This document shows, piece after piece, positions 6,705 to 14,442 of a stretch of DNA of 15,415 nucleotides. The translations under genes and the position numbers were made by a program. The notes under the pieces are model-generated. The model searched no databases and had not been told where the DNA came from. It worked only from the letters and a program-made list of their open reading frames with translations. This DNA is from CBIFWW01 sp966186435 (GTDB taxonomy: Bacteria > Pseudomonadota > Gammaproteobacteria > Enterobacterales > Enterobacteriaceae), in the NCBI GenBank assembly GCA_966186435.1, contig CBIFWW010000080.1, forward strand, positions 1 through 15,415. The letters run 5' to 3'. Position 1 is the stretch's first letter. Every line of letters starts with the position of its first letter.

Positions 6705-7161
6705 GATGTCTTCAATCCTTTAGGCAAAATAGTGAGCGTCTGGAGTTTAACGTCCCACTGCGTATAACCCAAATTTTTTACATCACCCCTTAGGTTTTTT
6801 AGGGCATTATATTATCGCCCGCTATGTTACCCATTTTTTACACCAATTCGACCAGTATGTTATCAGTGATTTATCTGTCAACAAATCCATCGTTTTATTC
6901 AATATGAGTTATTGATCTGCCTTTGAAATTTACTTTGGGCACGATGCAAGTTTGGCAAATGCCATCTACGCTTAATTTTACGAAGATGTATCACACTGGT
7001 AACGCCTAAAGGCTATTTTCATCTTAACTTGCAACCTGGCACGCGGGTTGCAAATTATGTAACGAATATCCAGCGATTATCAGAGAACGTCTTCCGGGGG
7101 CCTCCACTATTTATATCAATGGCTCTTAAACCTGTGCTTAAAAACGAAAGGACGGCATACC
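6705..7161. other. Divergent control region between mipA and yeaG
   Basis: 457 nt without a supportable gene. On the right it holds the sigma-54 promoter for yeaG (listed separately). On the left a TATAAT on the minus strand (6811-6806) could serve mipA, though no good -35 is found. The stretch 6945-6972 has GCAC/TGCA and TGGCAAATGCC motifs at the distance where an enhancer-binding protein such as NtrC would sit, but I could not make a clean NtrC dyad. The roughly 100-nt yeaG leader is unremarkable. Confidence 0.5.
7037..7052 (+). promoter_or_regulatory. Sigma-54 (RpoN) promoter for yeaGH
   Basis: TGGCACGCGGGTTGCA matches the sigma-54 consensus TGGCAC-N5-TTGCA at every fixed position, with the -24 GG (7038-7039) and -12 GC (7050-7051) in correct register. 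It is oriented to yeaG and predicts a start near 7063 and a leader of about 100 nt. E. coli yeaG is known to be induced in nitrogen starvation through NtrC and sigma-54. Confidence 0.88.
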
Positions 7162-9096
7162 ATGAATATATTCGATCACTATCGCCAGCGTTATGAAGCT
7201 GCCAAGGACGAAGAGTTCACACTGCAGGAATTTCTCACTGTATGTCGGCAAGATCGCAGTGCTTACGCCAATGCGGCAGAACGTCTACTGATGGCTATTG
7301 GTGAGCCAATGATGGTCGACACTGCTCAGGATTCACGGCTGTCACGTCTTTTCTCAAACCGCGTAGTGGCGCGTTATCCCGCTTTTGAATCCTTTTATGG
7401 TATGGAAGAAGCCATCGAACAAATCGTCTCTTATTTGAAGCATGCTGCCCAGGGCTTGGAAGAAAAGAAACAAATTCTGTACCTACTGGGGCCGGTGGGT
7501 GGCGGTAAGTCCTCTTTGGCTGAACGCCTGAAAGCCTTAATGCAACGGGTACCTATTTATGTGCTGAGCGCCAATGGCGAACGTAGCCCGGTTAACGACC
7601 ACCCGCTGTGCCTGTTTAACCCTCAGGAAGATGCCCAGATCCTCGATAAAGAGTACGGCATTCCTACCCGTTATTTGGGCACCATCATGTCGCCCTGGGC
7701 GGCCAAACGCCTTCATGACTTTGGCGGCGACATCACCAAATTTAAGGTTGTCAAACTCTGGCCGTCGATTCTGGAGCAGGTTGCTATTGCAAAAACTGAA
7801 CCCGGAGATGAGAACAATCAGGATATTTCGGCCCTGGTCGGTAAAGTTGATATCCGTAAGTTGGAGCATTATGCCCAGAACGACCCGGATGCTTACGGTT
7901 ACTCGGGCGCTTTGTGCCGGGCCAACCAGGGGATCATGGAATTCGTCGAAATGTTCAAAGCGCCGATTAAGGTGCTCCATCCTCTGCTGACGGCCACTCA
8001 GGAAGGGAACTATAACGGGACCGAAGGCATCTCTGCCCTGCCGTTTAACGGGATCATCCTGGCGCACTCTAACGAATCAGAGTGGGTTACTTTCCGTAAT
8101 AATAAAAACAATGAGGCCTTCCTTGACCGTGTGTATATCGTCAAGGTGCCTTATTGCCTGCGGATTTCTGAAGAGATCCGTATCTATGAAAAACTGCTTA
8201 ATCACAGTGAGCTGACCCACGCCCCTTGCGCCCCAGGCACACTGGAAACCTTGTCCCGCTTCTCAGTGCTGTCACGCATGAAAGAGCCGGAAAACTCCAG
8301 TATCTACTCCAAGATGCGGGTGTATGACGGTGAGAGCCTGAAAGATACCGATCCGAAGGCCAAGTCCTATCAGGAATACCGGGATTATGCCGGGGTGGAT
8401 GAAGGGATGACCGGGCTGTCGACGCGTTTCGCCTTTAAGATCCTTTCACGGGTGTTTAACTTCGACCATGCGGAAGTGGCCGCCAACCCGGTGCACCTGT
8501 TCTACGTGCTGGAGCAGCAAATCGAGCGCGAGCAGTTCCCACAGGAAACCGCCGAGAAATACCTGGAATACTTAAAAGGCTATCTGATCCCGAAATATGC
8601 CGAGTTCATCGGCAAAGAGATCCAGACCGCCTATCTGGAATCCTACAGTGAATACGGCCAGAACATCTTTGACCGCTATGTCACCTATGCAGACTTCTGG
8701 ATCCAGGATCAGGAATACCGTGACCCGGATACCGGCCAGCTGTTTGACCGTGAATCGCTGAATGCGGAACTGGAGAAAATTGAAAAACCGGCTGGCATCA
8801 GCAACCCGAAAGATTTCCGTAATGAAATCGTCAATTTCGTGCTGCGCGCCCGCGCCCACAACAATGGCCGTAACCCTAACTGGACCAGCTATGAGAAGCT
8901 GCGCACGGTTATCGAGAAGAAAATGTTCTCGAACACCGAAGAGTTGCTGCCGGTAATTTCGTTCAATGCGAAGACCTCAACCGACGAGCAGAAAAAGCAC
9001 GATGACTTTGTCGACCGTATGATGGAGAAAGGCTATACCCGTAAGCAGGTTCGCCTGCTGTGCGAATGGTATCTGCGGGTGCGTAAATCATCGTAA
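7162..9096 (+). CDS. yeaG: PrkA-family serine protein kinase YeaG
   Basis: A cytoplasmic AAA-like protein related to Bacillus PrkA, with serine kinase activity. In E. coli it is induced by nitrogen starvation and in stationary phase, and affects persistence-type behaviour. It is 644 aa, the same as E. coli YeaG, and starts MNIFDHYRQRYEAAKDEEF with AAAGGA before the ATG. The PrkA AAA domain fills the first half, with a Walker A loop GPVGGGKSS at 110-118 and the preceding YPAFESFYGMEEAIEQIV region. The conserved PrkA C-terminal domain follows. A perfect sigma-54 promoter lies upstream. yeaH follows 66 nt later beyond a GC-rich hairpin without a T run, so the two form an operon with possibly uneven expression. 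Confidence 0.97.
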   Translation: MNIFDHYRQRYEAAKDEEFTLQEFLTVCRQDRSAYANAAERLLMAIGEPMMVDTAQDSRLSRLFSNRVVARYPAFESFYGMEEAIEQIVSYLKHAAQGLEEKKQILYLLGPVGGGKSSLAERLKALMQRVPIYVLSANGERSPVNDHPLCLFNPQEDAQILDKEYGIPTRYLGTIMSPWAAKRLHDFGGDITKFKVVKLWPSILEQVAIAKTEPGDENNQDISALVGKVDIRKLEHYAQNDPDAYGYSGALCRANQGIMEFVEMFKAPIKVLHPLLTATQEGNYNGTEGISALPFNGIILAHSNESEWVTFRNNKNNEAFLDRVYIVKVPYCLRISEEIRIYEKLLNHSELTHAPCAPGTLETLSRFSVLSRMKEPENSSIYSKMRVYDGESLKDTDPKAKSYQEYRDYAGVDEGMTGLSTRFAFKILSRVFNFDHAEVAANPVHLFYVLEQQIEREQFPQETAEKYLEYLKGYLIPKYAEFIGKEIQTAYLESYSEYGQNIFDRYVTYADFWIQDQEYRDPDTGQLFDRESLNAELEKIEKPAGISNPKDFRNEIVNFVLRARAHNNGRNPNWTSYEKLRTVIEKKMFSNTEELLPVISFNAKTSTDEQKKHDDFVDRMMEKGYTRKQVRLLCEWYLRVRKSS

Positions 9097-9108
9097 TACC
9101 TACGGCCA

Positions 9109-9128
9109 GGCCCCGGGTAGCCGGGGCC
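9109..9128 (+). other. GC-rich hairpin between yeaG and yeaH
   Basis: GGCCCCGG (9109-9116) pairs perfectly with CCGGGGCC (9121-9128) over the loop GTAG. No T run follows, so it is unlikely to be a classical terminator. It may protect the yeaG mRNA 3' end or lower yeaH expression relative to yeaG. Confidence 0.6.
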
Positions 9129-9162
9129 ACTCTGTACGCCTGAATACGTAGTTGGGGGAATT

Positions 9163-10449
9163 ATGGCCTATTTCATTGACCGGCGTCTGAACGGTAAAAA
9201 CAAGAGCGCGGTTAACCGCCAGCGCTTCTTGCGCCGTTACAAAGCGCAAATTAAGCAGTCGATTTCCGAGGCCATCAATAAGCGTTCGGTAACCGACGTC
9301 GAAAGCGGTGAATCTGTTTCTATTTCCACGGACGATATCAACGAACCGATGTTCCATCAGGGGCGTGGTGGCCTGCGTCATCGGGTTCATCCGGGGAACG
9401 ATCACTTTATTACCAATGACCGCATCGAGCGCCCCCAGGGCGGCGGTGGCGGTGGGTCTGGCGGCGGCCAGGGGCAAGCCAGCCCCGATGGCGAAGGCCA
9501 GGATGGGTTTACCTTCCAAATTTCTAAAGATGAGTATCTGGATTTGTTGTTTGAGGATTTGGCGCTGCCGAATCTGCGGCGTAATCAGCATCGTCAGCTT
9601 AACGAGTATAAAACCCACCGTGCGGGCTTCACAGCCAATGGGGTGCCAGCCAATATTAGTGTCGTGCGTTCACTCCAGAATTCGCTGGCGCGGCGTACCG
9701 CAATGACCGCAGGAAAACGGCGGGAACTGCATGAGCTGGAAGATGCCCTGGAAATTGTCGCTAAGAGTGAACCGGCTCAACTGCTGGAAGAGGAACGGCT
9801 GCGTAAAGAAATAGCCGAGCTGCGGGCTAAAATCGCCCGGGTGCCGTTTATTGATACCTTCGATCTGCGTTACAAAAATTATGAAAAACGGCCAGAACCC
9901 TCCAGCCAGGCGGTCATGTTCTGCCTGATGGATGTGTCCGGATCGATGGACCAGGCCACCAAAGATATGGCCAAGCGTTTTTATATCCTGCTGTACTTGT
10001 TCCTGAGCCGCACTTATAAAAACGTGGAGGTGGTGTATATTCGCCACCATACCCAAGCCAAAGAAGTAGACGAGCATGAGTTCTTCTACTCCCAGGAAAC
10101 CGGTGGCACGATTGTTTCCAGCGCCCTGAAGTTGATGGATGAGGTAGTGCAGGCCCGTTACGACCCGGCGCAATGGAACATTTATGCCGCACAGGCCTCC
10201 GATGGGGATAACTGGGCCGATGATTCACCCCTGTGCCACGAGCTGCTGGCGAAGAAGATCCTGCCGGTGGTGCGTTACTACAGTTATATCGAGATCACCC
10301 GCCGGGCACATCAGACCCTGTGGCGTGAATATGAGCACTTGCAGGCACAGTTTGATAACTTTGCTATTCAACACATCCGCGATCAGGATGATATTTACCC
10401 GGTCTTCCGTGAGCTGTTCCATAAGCAGGGAACAGAAGCCCATAGTTAA
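9163..10449 (+). CDS. yeaH: DUF444 / VWA-like protein YeaH
   Basis: Partner of YeaG, in the YeaH/YhbH (SpoVR-associated) family; the molecular role is not settled. It is 428 aa (427 in E. coli). Visible in order are a basic N-terminus rich in Arg/Lys (1-40), a Gly-rich linker of about 12 residues near 93-104, a charged helical stretch (about 186-225, EEERLRKEIAELRAKI) likely to form a coiled coil, and a von Willebrand A-like domain with the metal-site motif DVSGSMD at 257-263. The order yeaG-yeaH is conserved where the families occur, which points to a kinase with a metal-site adaptor. A clear terminator follows immediately. Confidence 0.96.
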   Translation: MAYFIDRRLNGKNKSAVNRQRFLRRYKAQIKQSISEAINKRSVTDVESGESVSISTDDINEPMFHQGRGGLRHRVHPGNDHFITNDRIERPQGGGGGGSGGGQGQASPDGEGQDGFTFQISKDEYLDLLFEDLALPNLRRNQHRQLNEYKTHRAGFTANGVPANISVVRSLQNSLARRTAMTAGKRRELHELEDALEIVAKSEPAQLLEEERLRKEIAELRAKIARVPFIDTFDLRYKNYEKRPEPSSQAVMFCLMDVSGSMDQATKDMAKRFYILLYLFLSRTYKNVEVVYIRHHTQAKEVDEHEFFYSQETGGTIVSSALKLMDEVVQARYDPAQWNIYAAQASDGDNWADDSPLCHELLAKKILPVVRYYSYIEITRRAHQTLWREYEHLQAQFDNFAIQHIRDQDDIYPVFRELFHKQGTEAHS

Positions 10450-10455
10450 TCCCCT

Positions 10456-10482
10456 AGCCAGCCTTTATCGGCTGGCTTTTTT
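10456..10482 (+). terminator. yeaGH terminator
   Basis: AGCCAGCC (10456-10463) pairs with GGCTGGCT (10470-10477) over a 6-nt loop and runs into six T residues. It begins 7 nt after the yeaH stop. Confidence 0.92.
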
Positions 10483-10595
10483 ACCCCCGCACAGCACAAA
10501 ACCGATATCTTTTCCCCTACCTACCTGCTCAATCGCAGGCGTACACTACCTTTAGTTTGCGGCCCTCGTTCCGGGCGAATCATTGAGAGGTAATT

Positions 10596-11468
10596 ATGTC
10601 TTCTGTCGAAAAATCAGGTCACTACTTGCTTGGCGACCGCCAGGTGTACCGTCTGGGCTATGGCGCGATGCAACTAGCCGGGCCGGGTGTGTTCGGTCAA
10701 CCCCGCGATCGTGACGCGGCGCTGGCGGTGCTGCGCGCCGCCGTCGAGGCCGGTATCAACCATATCGATACCAGCGACTTTTATGGGCCGCACATTACCA
10801 ATCAGCTGATCCGCGAAGCGTTGGCGCCATACAGTGACGATCTGACTATCGTCACTAAAATTGGCGCCCGCCGTGGGGATAAAGCCGAATGGATCCCGGC
10901 ACTGAGTAAGGTGGAATTAACCAGCGCGGTGCATGACAACCTGCGCAATCTGGGGTTAGAACAACTGGACGTGGTAAATCTACGGCTGATGTTTAACCCC
11001 CATCACCCGGAAGAAGGGGATATTGAAGCAGAGATAACGACCCTGGCCGAGCTGCAACAACAGGGGCTGGTGCGCCATATAGGCCTGAGCCATTGCACGG
11101 CTAACCAGGTTGCCCAGGCCCAAAGCGTGTGCAAGATCAGCTGCGTACAGAACCTGTACAATGTGGCTAACCGCCAGGATGAAGCCCTGATTGATAGCCT
11201 GGCTGAACAAGGCATTGCTTATGTGCCTTACTTCCCGCTGGGGGGCTTTACCCCACTGCAATCCTCGGTGCTGTCTGATACCGCTCACAGCCTGGGGGTG
11301 ACCCCAATGCAGCTGGCGCTGGCCTGGCTGCTGCACCGCTCCCCGAACATCTTGCTGATCCCAGGTACCTCCAGCGTAGCTCACCTCCAGGAGAACCTGA
11401 AGGTGGCGAACATTGATCTGTCTGAAGAGGTGATAGCAACACTCAGCACTATCTCCAAGGCAGTATAA
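10596..11468 (+). CDS. YdbC/PdxI-like aldo-keto reductase
   Basis: An NADPH-dependent oxidoreductase of the aldo/keto reductase fold, 290 aa. It resembles E. coli YdbC, described as pyridoxal reductase PdxI, more than YeaE, the aldo-keto reductase of this neighbourhood in E. coli. Shared blocks are RLGYGAMQLAGPGVFG, INHIDTSDFYGPH, LTIVTKIGARRG, AVHDNLRNLGL, YFPLGGFTPLQSS and SPNILLIPGTSSVAHL. Asp58, Tyr63 and Lys88 of the catalytic tetrad are present. The His position reads Arg130 (VVNLRLM), as in YdbC, so this is a trait of the subgroup rather than damage. GAGAGG precedes the ATG. It stands alone between the yeaGH terminator and yoaI, where E. coli has yeaI-yeaJ-yeaK. Substrate is inferred only. 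Confidence 0.88.
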   Translation: MSSVEKSGHYLLGDRQVYRLGYGAMQLAGPGVFGQPRDRDAALAVLRAAVEAGINHIDTSDFYGPHITNQLIREALAPYSDDLTIVTKIGARRGDKAEWIPALSKVELTSAVHDNLRNLGLEQLDVVNLRLMFNPHHPEEGDIEAEITTLAELQQQGLVRHIGLSHCTANQVAQAQSVCKISCVQNLYNVANRQDEALIDSLAEQGIAYVPYFPLGGFTPLQSSVLSDTAHSLGVTPMQLALAWLLHRSPNILLIPGTSSVAHLQENLKVANIDLSEEVIATLSTISKAV

Positions 11469-11487
11469 CGCCTTGTTTTAACATAAA

Positions 11488-11508
11488 CCCGGGTACTCAG
11501 TGCCCGGG
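11488..11508. terminator. Weak hairpin after the aldo-keto reductase gene
   Basis: CCCGGGTA (11488-11495) pairs with TGCCCGGG (11501-11508), with one G-U pair and a 5-nt loop. It lies 19 nt after the reductase stop. No T run follows on the + strand, while the minus strand side is T-richer. It may be a weak or factor-aided terminator. The rest of 11469-11611 shows nothing recognisable. Confidence 0.4.
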
Positions 11509-11611
11509 GCATCCACATAAAGCAGCTTAAATAGAACAACTCACTATCCAGGATGTTCATCATCATCTGGTCACAGCAGCATGCCGCCCCTAAGCTAGTG
11601 TCTTTGCGCCG

Positions 11612-11716
11612 TCAAGTATAGCGTTCAATTGCCATTACCGAGCAAATCAGGACGATCGCGATAGCGAAGAAAACCACCATGATCGCCAGGGCATCAAACA
11701 GTGCGGGGGCGTTCAT
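11612..11716 (-). CDS. yoaI: YoaI small inner-membrane protein (34 aa)
   Basis: A micropeptide too short for ordinary gene finders. The minus-strand frame runs from ATG 11716 to TGA 11612 and reads MNAPALFDALAIMVVFFAIA, followed by IVLICSVMAIERYT. It has the same length as E. coli YoaI (34 aa) and shares the signature FFAIA-V-L---V--IER, with one hydrophobic span (about residues 10-30) and a charged C-terminus. GAGGTGA ends 4 nt before the ATG, an excellent ribosome site. It lies next to yeaL, as in E. coli. YoaI has been linked to the PhoR-PhoB and PhoQ-PhoP signalling systems; the upstream Pho-box-like element fits that. The peptide probably acts by contacting a membrane protein, but no partner can be read from sequence. 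Confidence 0.9.
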   Translation of the reverse strand: MNAPALFDALAIMVVFFAIAIVLICSVMAIERYT

Positions 11717-11747
11717 TTTGTCACCTCGGACCATGTCATTTGCTACA

Positions 11748-11781
11748 GTTATACGGTTACTTTTTGACCAATTTATGACGG
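11748..11781 (-). promoter_or_regulatory. Pho-box promoter candidate for yoaI
   Basis: On the minus strand CCGTCATAAATTGGTCAA (11781-11764) matches the PhoB box (CTGTCAT, AT-rich 4-mer, CTGTCAT/C) at about 14 of 18 positions. The first half is strong (CCGTCAT) and the second weak (TGGTCAA). Exactly 10 bp downstream is TATAAC (11753-11748), a good -10, with no -35 needed, as in PhoB-activated promoters. The start would fall near 11741, giving a leader of about 25 nt with the yoaI ribosome site. Confidence 0.55.
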
Positions 11782-11904
11782 CGCGCTGATCTTTTTCAAT
11801 TGCATTTAATAGTGTGAAATTTTTTCCATAAAAACGGCTACCTTCAACCAGCCTCTGTCAGTAAAGTGTATGAAAATAAAACAATAACTTTTCTGGCAGG
11901 CACT

Positions 11905-12354
11905 ATGATCTTTGACTCCACCCTTCTTATCTTGCTGGCCCTGGCTGCCTTGGGTTTTGTTAGCCATAACACCACCGTTGCCGTTTCAATATTGATCCTG
12001 ATTATCATCCGCGTTACCCCCCTAAGCGGGCTGTTCCCGTGGATTGAAAAACAGGGGCTGACAGTGGGCATTATTATGCTTACCGTTGGGGTGATGGCCC
12101 CCATCGCCAGCGGCTCCCTGCCCGCCTCCACTTTGCTTCACGCCTTTGTGCACTGGAAGTCACTGGTGGCCATCGCCGTGGGGGTATTTGTCTCCTGGCT
12201 GGGCGGCCGTGGGGTCGCGTTGATGGGCAGCCAGCCCACTATTGTGGCTGGGCTACTGGTTGGCACGGTGCTGGGCGTGGCCCTGTTCCGCGGGGTGCCA
12301 GTGGGGCCGCTGATTGCCGCCGGGCTGGTGTCCCTGTTTATCGGTAAAGGCTAA
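11905..12354 (+). CDS. yeaL: DUF441 inner-membrane protein YeaL
   Basis: A small, very hydrophobic protein (149 aa; 148 in E. coli) of unknown function, predicted in the inner membrane with about four spans: 4-25 (LLILLALAALGF), 27-45, 52-75 (GIIMLTVGVMAPIASG) and a C-terminal pair around 85-148 (LVAIAVGVFVSWLGG, LLVGTVLGVALFRG). The GSQPTIVAGLLVGT and GVPVGPLIAAGLVSLF blocks identify the family. ATG 11905 (MIFDSTLLIL) fits the family start; the in-frame ATG at 11866 adds 13 polar residues not found in homologues. The ribosome site is weak (GGCAGG). Its stop overlaps the nimR stop by 4 bp, tail to tail, with no room for a terminator. Confidence 0.94.
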   Translation: MIFDSTLLILLALAALGFVSHNTTVAVSILILIIIRVTPLSGLFPWIEKQGLTVGIIMLTVGVMAPIASGSLPASTLLHAFVHWKSLVAIAVGVFVSWLGGRGVALMGSQPTIVAGLLVGTVLGVALFRGVPVGPLIAAGLVSLFIGKG

Positions 12355-13133
12355 TCCTGCTGGCGGTTCAGATAGCGGCCCGGTGTTTGACCCAAGCCGT
12401 TTTTAAACATGGTAATAAAAGCGGTGGTGGATTCATAACCCAGCGCCTGAGCCACCTGCTGCACCGTCTGCCCGGCAATTAACAGGCGCAATGCCTGGAT
12501 CAGCTGAAGCTGTTGCCGCCAGCGCCGGTAGTTAAGCCCGGTTTCTTTCTCAATCAGCCGTGATAGATTGCGTTGGCTCATCGCCAGCACCCCCGCCCAC
12601 TGGGCTAGGGTGCGCTTTTCATCGGGCCGGGTAGCCATCGCCTCCACCATCGCGCGGATTTTGGGGTGGTCAGATACCGGCAGTTGCAGCTGTTCAACCG
12701 GTTGACGGGGCAGCTCGTCAAACAACACCGCTACCAGCCGAGCCATGGCATCGGCATCCGTGGTGCTACCCCGGGCCGCCATTGCCAAGATTAACTCCCG
12801 AACCAGGGGGGAGATTTGCAGGGTACAGCAGAAATCCGGCATTACTACCGCCCCCGGCTCGATAAACAAAAAGCACAGCCGGGCATTGGGCGTGGCCCGG
12901 TTGGTGTGGAGCATCCCCCCGGGGATCCACACCCCGTACTGTGGCGGCACCATCCACATACCCTGGGCTACCTCACAGGTAATCCCCCCATGCAGGGCGA
13001 GGATCAACTGGCCTTTACGGTGCTGGTGCTCCGGGATTTCCCGCTCGCACTCTTCCACCTTAATCCCAAAGGCCACGGCGGCATTAACGTCTGAATCAGG
13101 GCTATAACCCTCTAATCCCAGGCTGCGATCCAT
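12351..13133 (-). CDS. nimR: AraC-family regulator NimR
   Basis: A transcription factor which in E. coli represses the divergent 2-nitroimidazole exporter gene nimT. It is 260 aa. The N-terminal half is a cupin-type sensor domain (about 15-100, with HQHRKGQLILALHGG and YGVWIPGGMLHTN). The C-terminal half is an AraC DNA-binding domain with two helix-turn-helix units: about 173-198 (RTLAQWAGVLAMSQRNLSRL) and about 222-255 (TVQQVAQALGYESTTAFITM, then FKNGLGQTPGRY). It starts at ATG 13133 with a weak ribosome site. It is transcribed away from nimT, and the 97-nt gap between them must hold its operator. The inducing molecule is not evident from sequence. Confidence 0.92.
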   Translation of the reverse strand: MDRSLGLEGYSPDSDVNAAVAFGIKVEECEREIPEHQHRKGQLILALHGGITCEVAQGMWMVPPQYGVWIPGGMLHTNRATPNARLCFLFIEPGAVVMPDFCCTLQISPLVRELILAMAARGSTTDADAMARLVAVLFDELPRQPVEQLQLPVSDHPKIRAMVEAMATRPDEKRTLAQWAGVLAMSQRNLSRLIEKETGLNYRRWRQQLQLIQALRLLIAGQTVQQVAQALGYESTTAFITMFKNGLGQTPGRYLNRQQD

Positions 13134-13230
13134 AATTTTGTCCGAATTTAGCGATTAAAAGTCATTTTAGCTAGATTATACCGAAGTGGTTCCGCGCTAT
13201 CTTAGTTGCCTCGAAAAAAGGAGCAACAAC
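13134..13230. promoter_or_regulatory. nimR-nimT divergent promoter/operator region
   Basis: 97 nt. TATAAT on the minus strand (13180-13175) is a good -10 for nimR, with a leader of about 35 nt and no clear -35. TATCTT (13198-13203) is a possible -10 for nimT. TAGC-N17-GCTA (13150-13174 region) is an inverted repeat that could be a NimR site next to the nimR -10. AAGGAG (13218-13223) is the nimT ribosome site. The operator call is inference. Confidence 0.45.
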
Positions 13231-14442
13231 ATGACCACTTCCCTACGCCAGCGTTACGGATTGTTGATTGGCATTCTGCTAATCGCCGCCACGCTGCGTG
13301 TGACGTTTACCGGCGCTTCCCCACTGCTGGATACCCTGCGGGACACTTTCGGCCTGACCACCGCCGAAACCGGTATTATCACTACCCTGCCCCTGATTGC
13401 CTTTGCGCTGGTTTCACCGCTGGCGGCAGGGATCGCCCGCCGTTTTGGCATGGAGCGCAGCTTGTTGATGGCGATGATTATTATCTGCCTCGGCATCGCC
13501 TTGCGTTCCGGCGGCAGCGCCGGGCTGTTGTATCTGGGTACCGCCCTGATTGGCTGCGGCATCGCCCTCGGCAACGTATTGCTACCCAGCCTGTTAAAAA
13601 GGGACTTTGCCGGGAGCGTGGCCAAGCTGACCAGCGCCTATTCCATTACCATGGGGGTAGCAGCGGCATTCGGTTCTCTGATGGTGATCCCTCTGGCCCA
13701 GTGGGGGCTGGGTTGGCGCGGGGCGCTATTGGCACTAATGGTGTTCCCATTGGTGGCCCTGCTGTGCTGGCTACCGCAAATGGCTCGCCATCAATCAGCC
13801 TCGCTAAGCAGCGATGGGGCGTTGCATGACGGTAAAGTCTGGCGCTCAAGCCTCGCCTGGCAGGTTACGCTTTTTATGGGGCTGAACTCGCTGGTGTATT
13901 ACGTGGTGGTGGCCTGGCTGCCCGCCATTCTGGTGAGCCACGGCTACAGTGAAGCGCAGGCGGGTTACTTACACGGGCTGTTGCAATTAGCCACGGCGAT
14001 CCCGGGCCTGGTGATTGGCCTGGTGCTTAGCCGCCTAAAGGATCAGCGCGGCATTGGCGCGACGTCAGCTTTGATTGGCGCAGTGAGTTTGGTGGGGTTG
14101 TGGCTGGTGCCTGATATGGCCAGTATATGGGTGACTTTATATGGCTTCAGTTCAGGGGCCACCATGATCCTCGGCCTAACCTTTATCGGCCTGCGGGCCA
14201 GTTCCGCCCATCAGGCTGCGGCACTCTCCGGGATGGCGCAATGCGTAGGCTATTTGCTGGCCGCCTTCGGTCCACCGTTAATGGGGCGGATCCACGACAT
14301 TAACCATAACTGGGCTTTGCCGCTGATATGTTGTGGGTTGATCTCACTGGTGATAGCGTGTTTTGGGTTCTATGCCGGGCGCGACCGGGAGCTTGGCCGC
14401 GCCACAACGGTGGAAGGTATTAAACAGCCAGCGCGTGGATAA
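13231..14442 (+). CDS. nimT: MFS transporter NimT (CynX/NimT family)
   Basis: A major facilitator superfamily permease of the CynX/NimT group. E. coli NimT exports 2-nitroimidazole and related compounds. ATG 13231 (MTTSLRQRYGLLIGILLIAA) has AAGGAG 7 nt upstream and gives 403 aa (393 in E. coli). An upstream in-frame ATG at 13186 has no ribosome site and falls in the regulatory gap. About 12 hydrophobic spans are visible. Family blocks include LRVTFTGASPLLDTLRDTFGL, a loop 2-3 motif A-like ARRFGMERSLL, and ITMGVAAAFGSLMVIPLA. Its neighbour nimR is divergent and probably controls it. The last 23 bp overlap the end of a decayed gene on the other strand. Confidence 0.94.
   Translation: MTTSLRQRYGLLIGILLIAATLRVTFTGASPLLDTLRDTFGLTTAETGIITTLPLIAFALVSPLAAGIARRFGMERSLLMAMIIICLGIALRSGGSAGLLYLGTALIGCGIALGNVLLPSLLKRDFAGSVAKLTSAYSITMGVAAAFGSLMVIPLAQWGLGWRGALLALMVFPLVALLCWLPQMARHQSASLSSDGALHDGKVWRSSLAWQVTLFMGLNSLVYYVVVAWLPAILVSHGYSEAQAGYLHGLLQLATAIPGLVIGLVLSRLKDQRGIGATSALIGAVSLVGLWLVPDMASIWVTLYGFSSGATMILGLTFIGLRASSAHQAAALSGMAQCVGYLLAAFGPPLMGRIHDINHNWALPLICCGLISLVIACFGFYAGRDRELGRATTVEGIKQPARG

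Noticed and set aside
9100..9618. A 172-codon minus-strand open frame opposite the start of yeaH
   Set aside because: YeaH matches its family over the whole stretch, and the antisense frame has no start context or motif.
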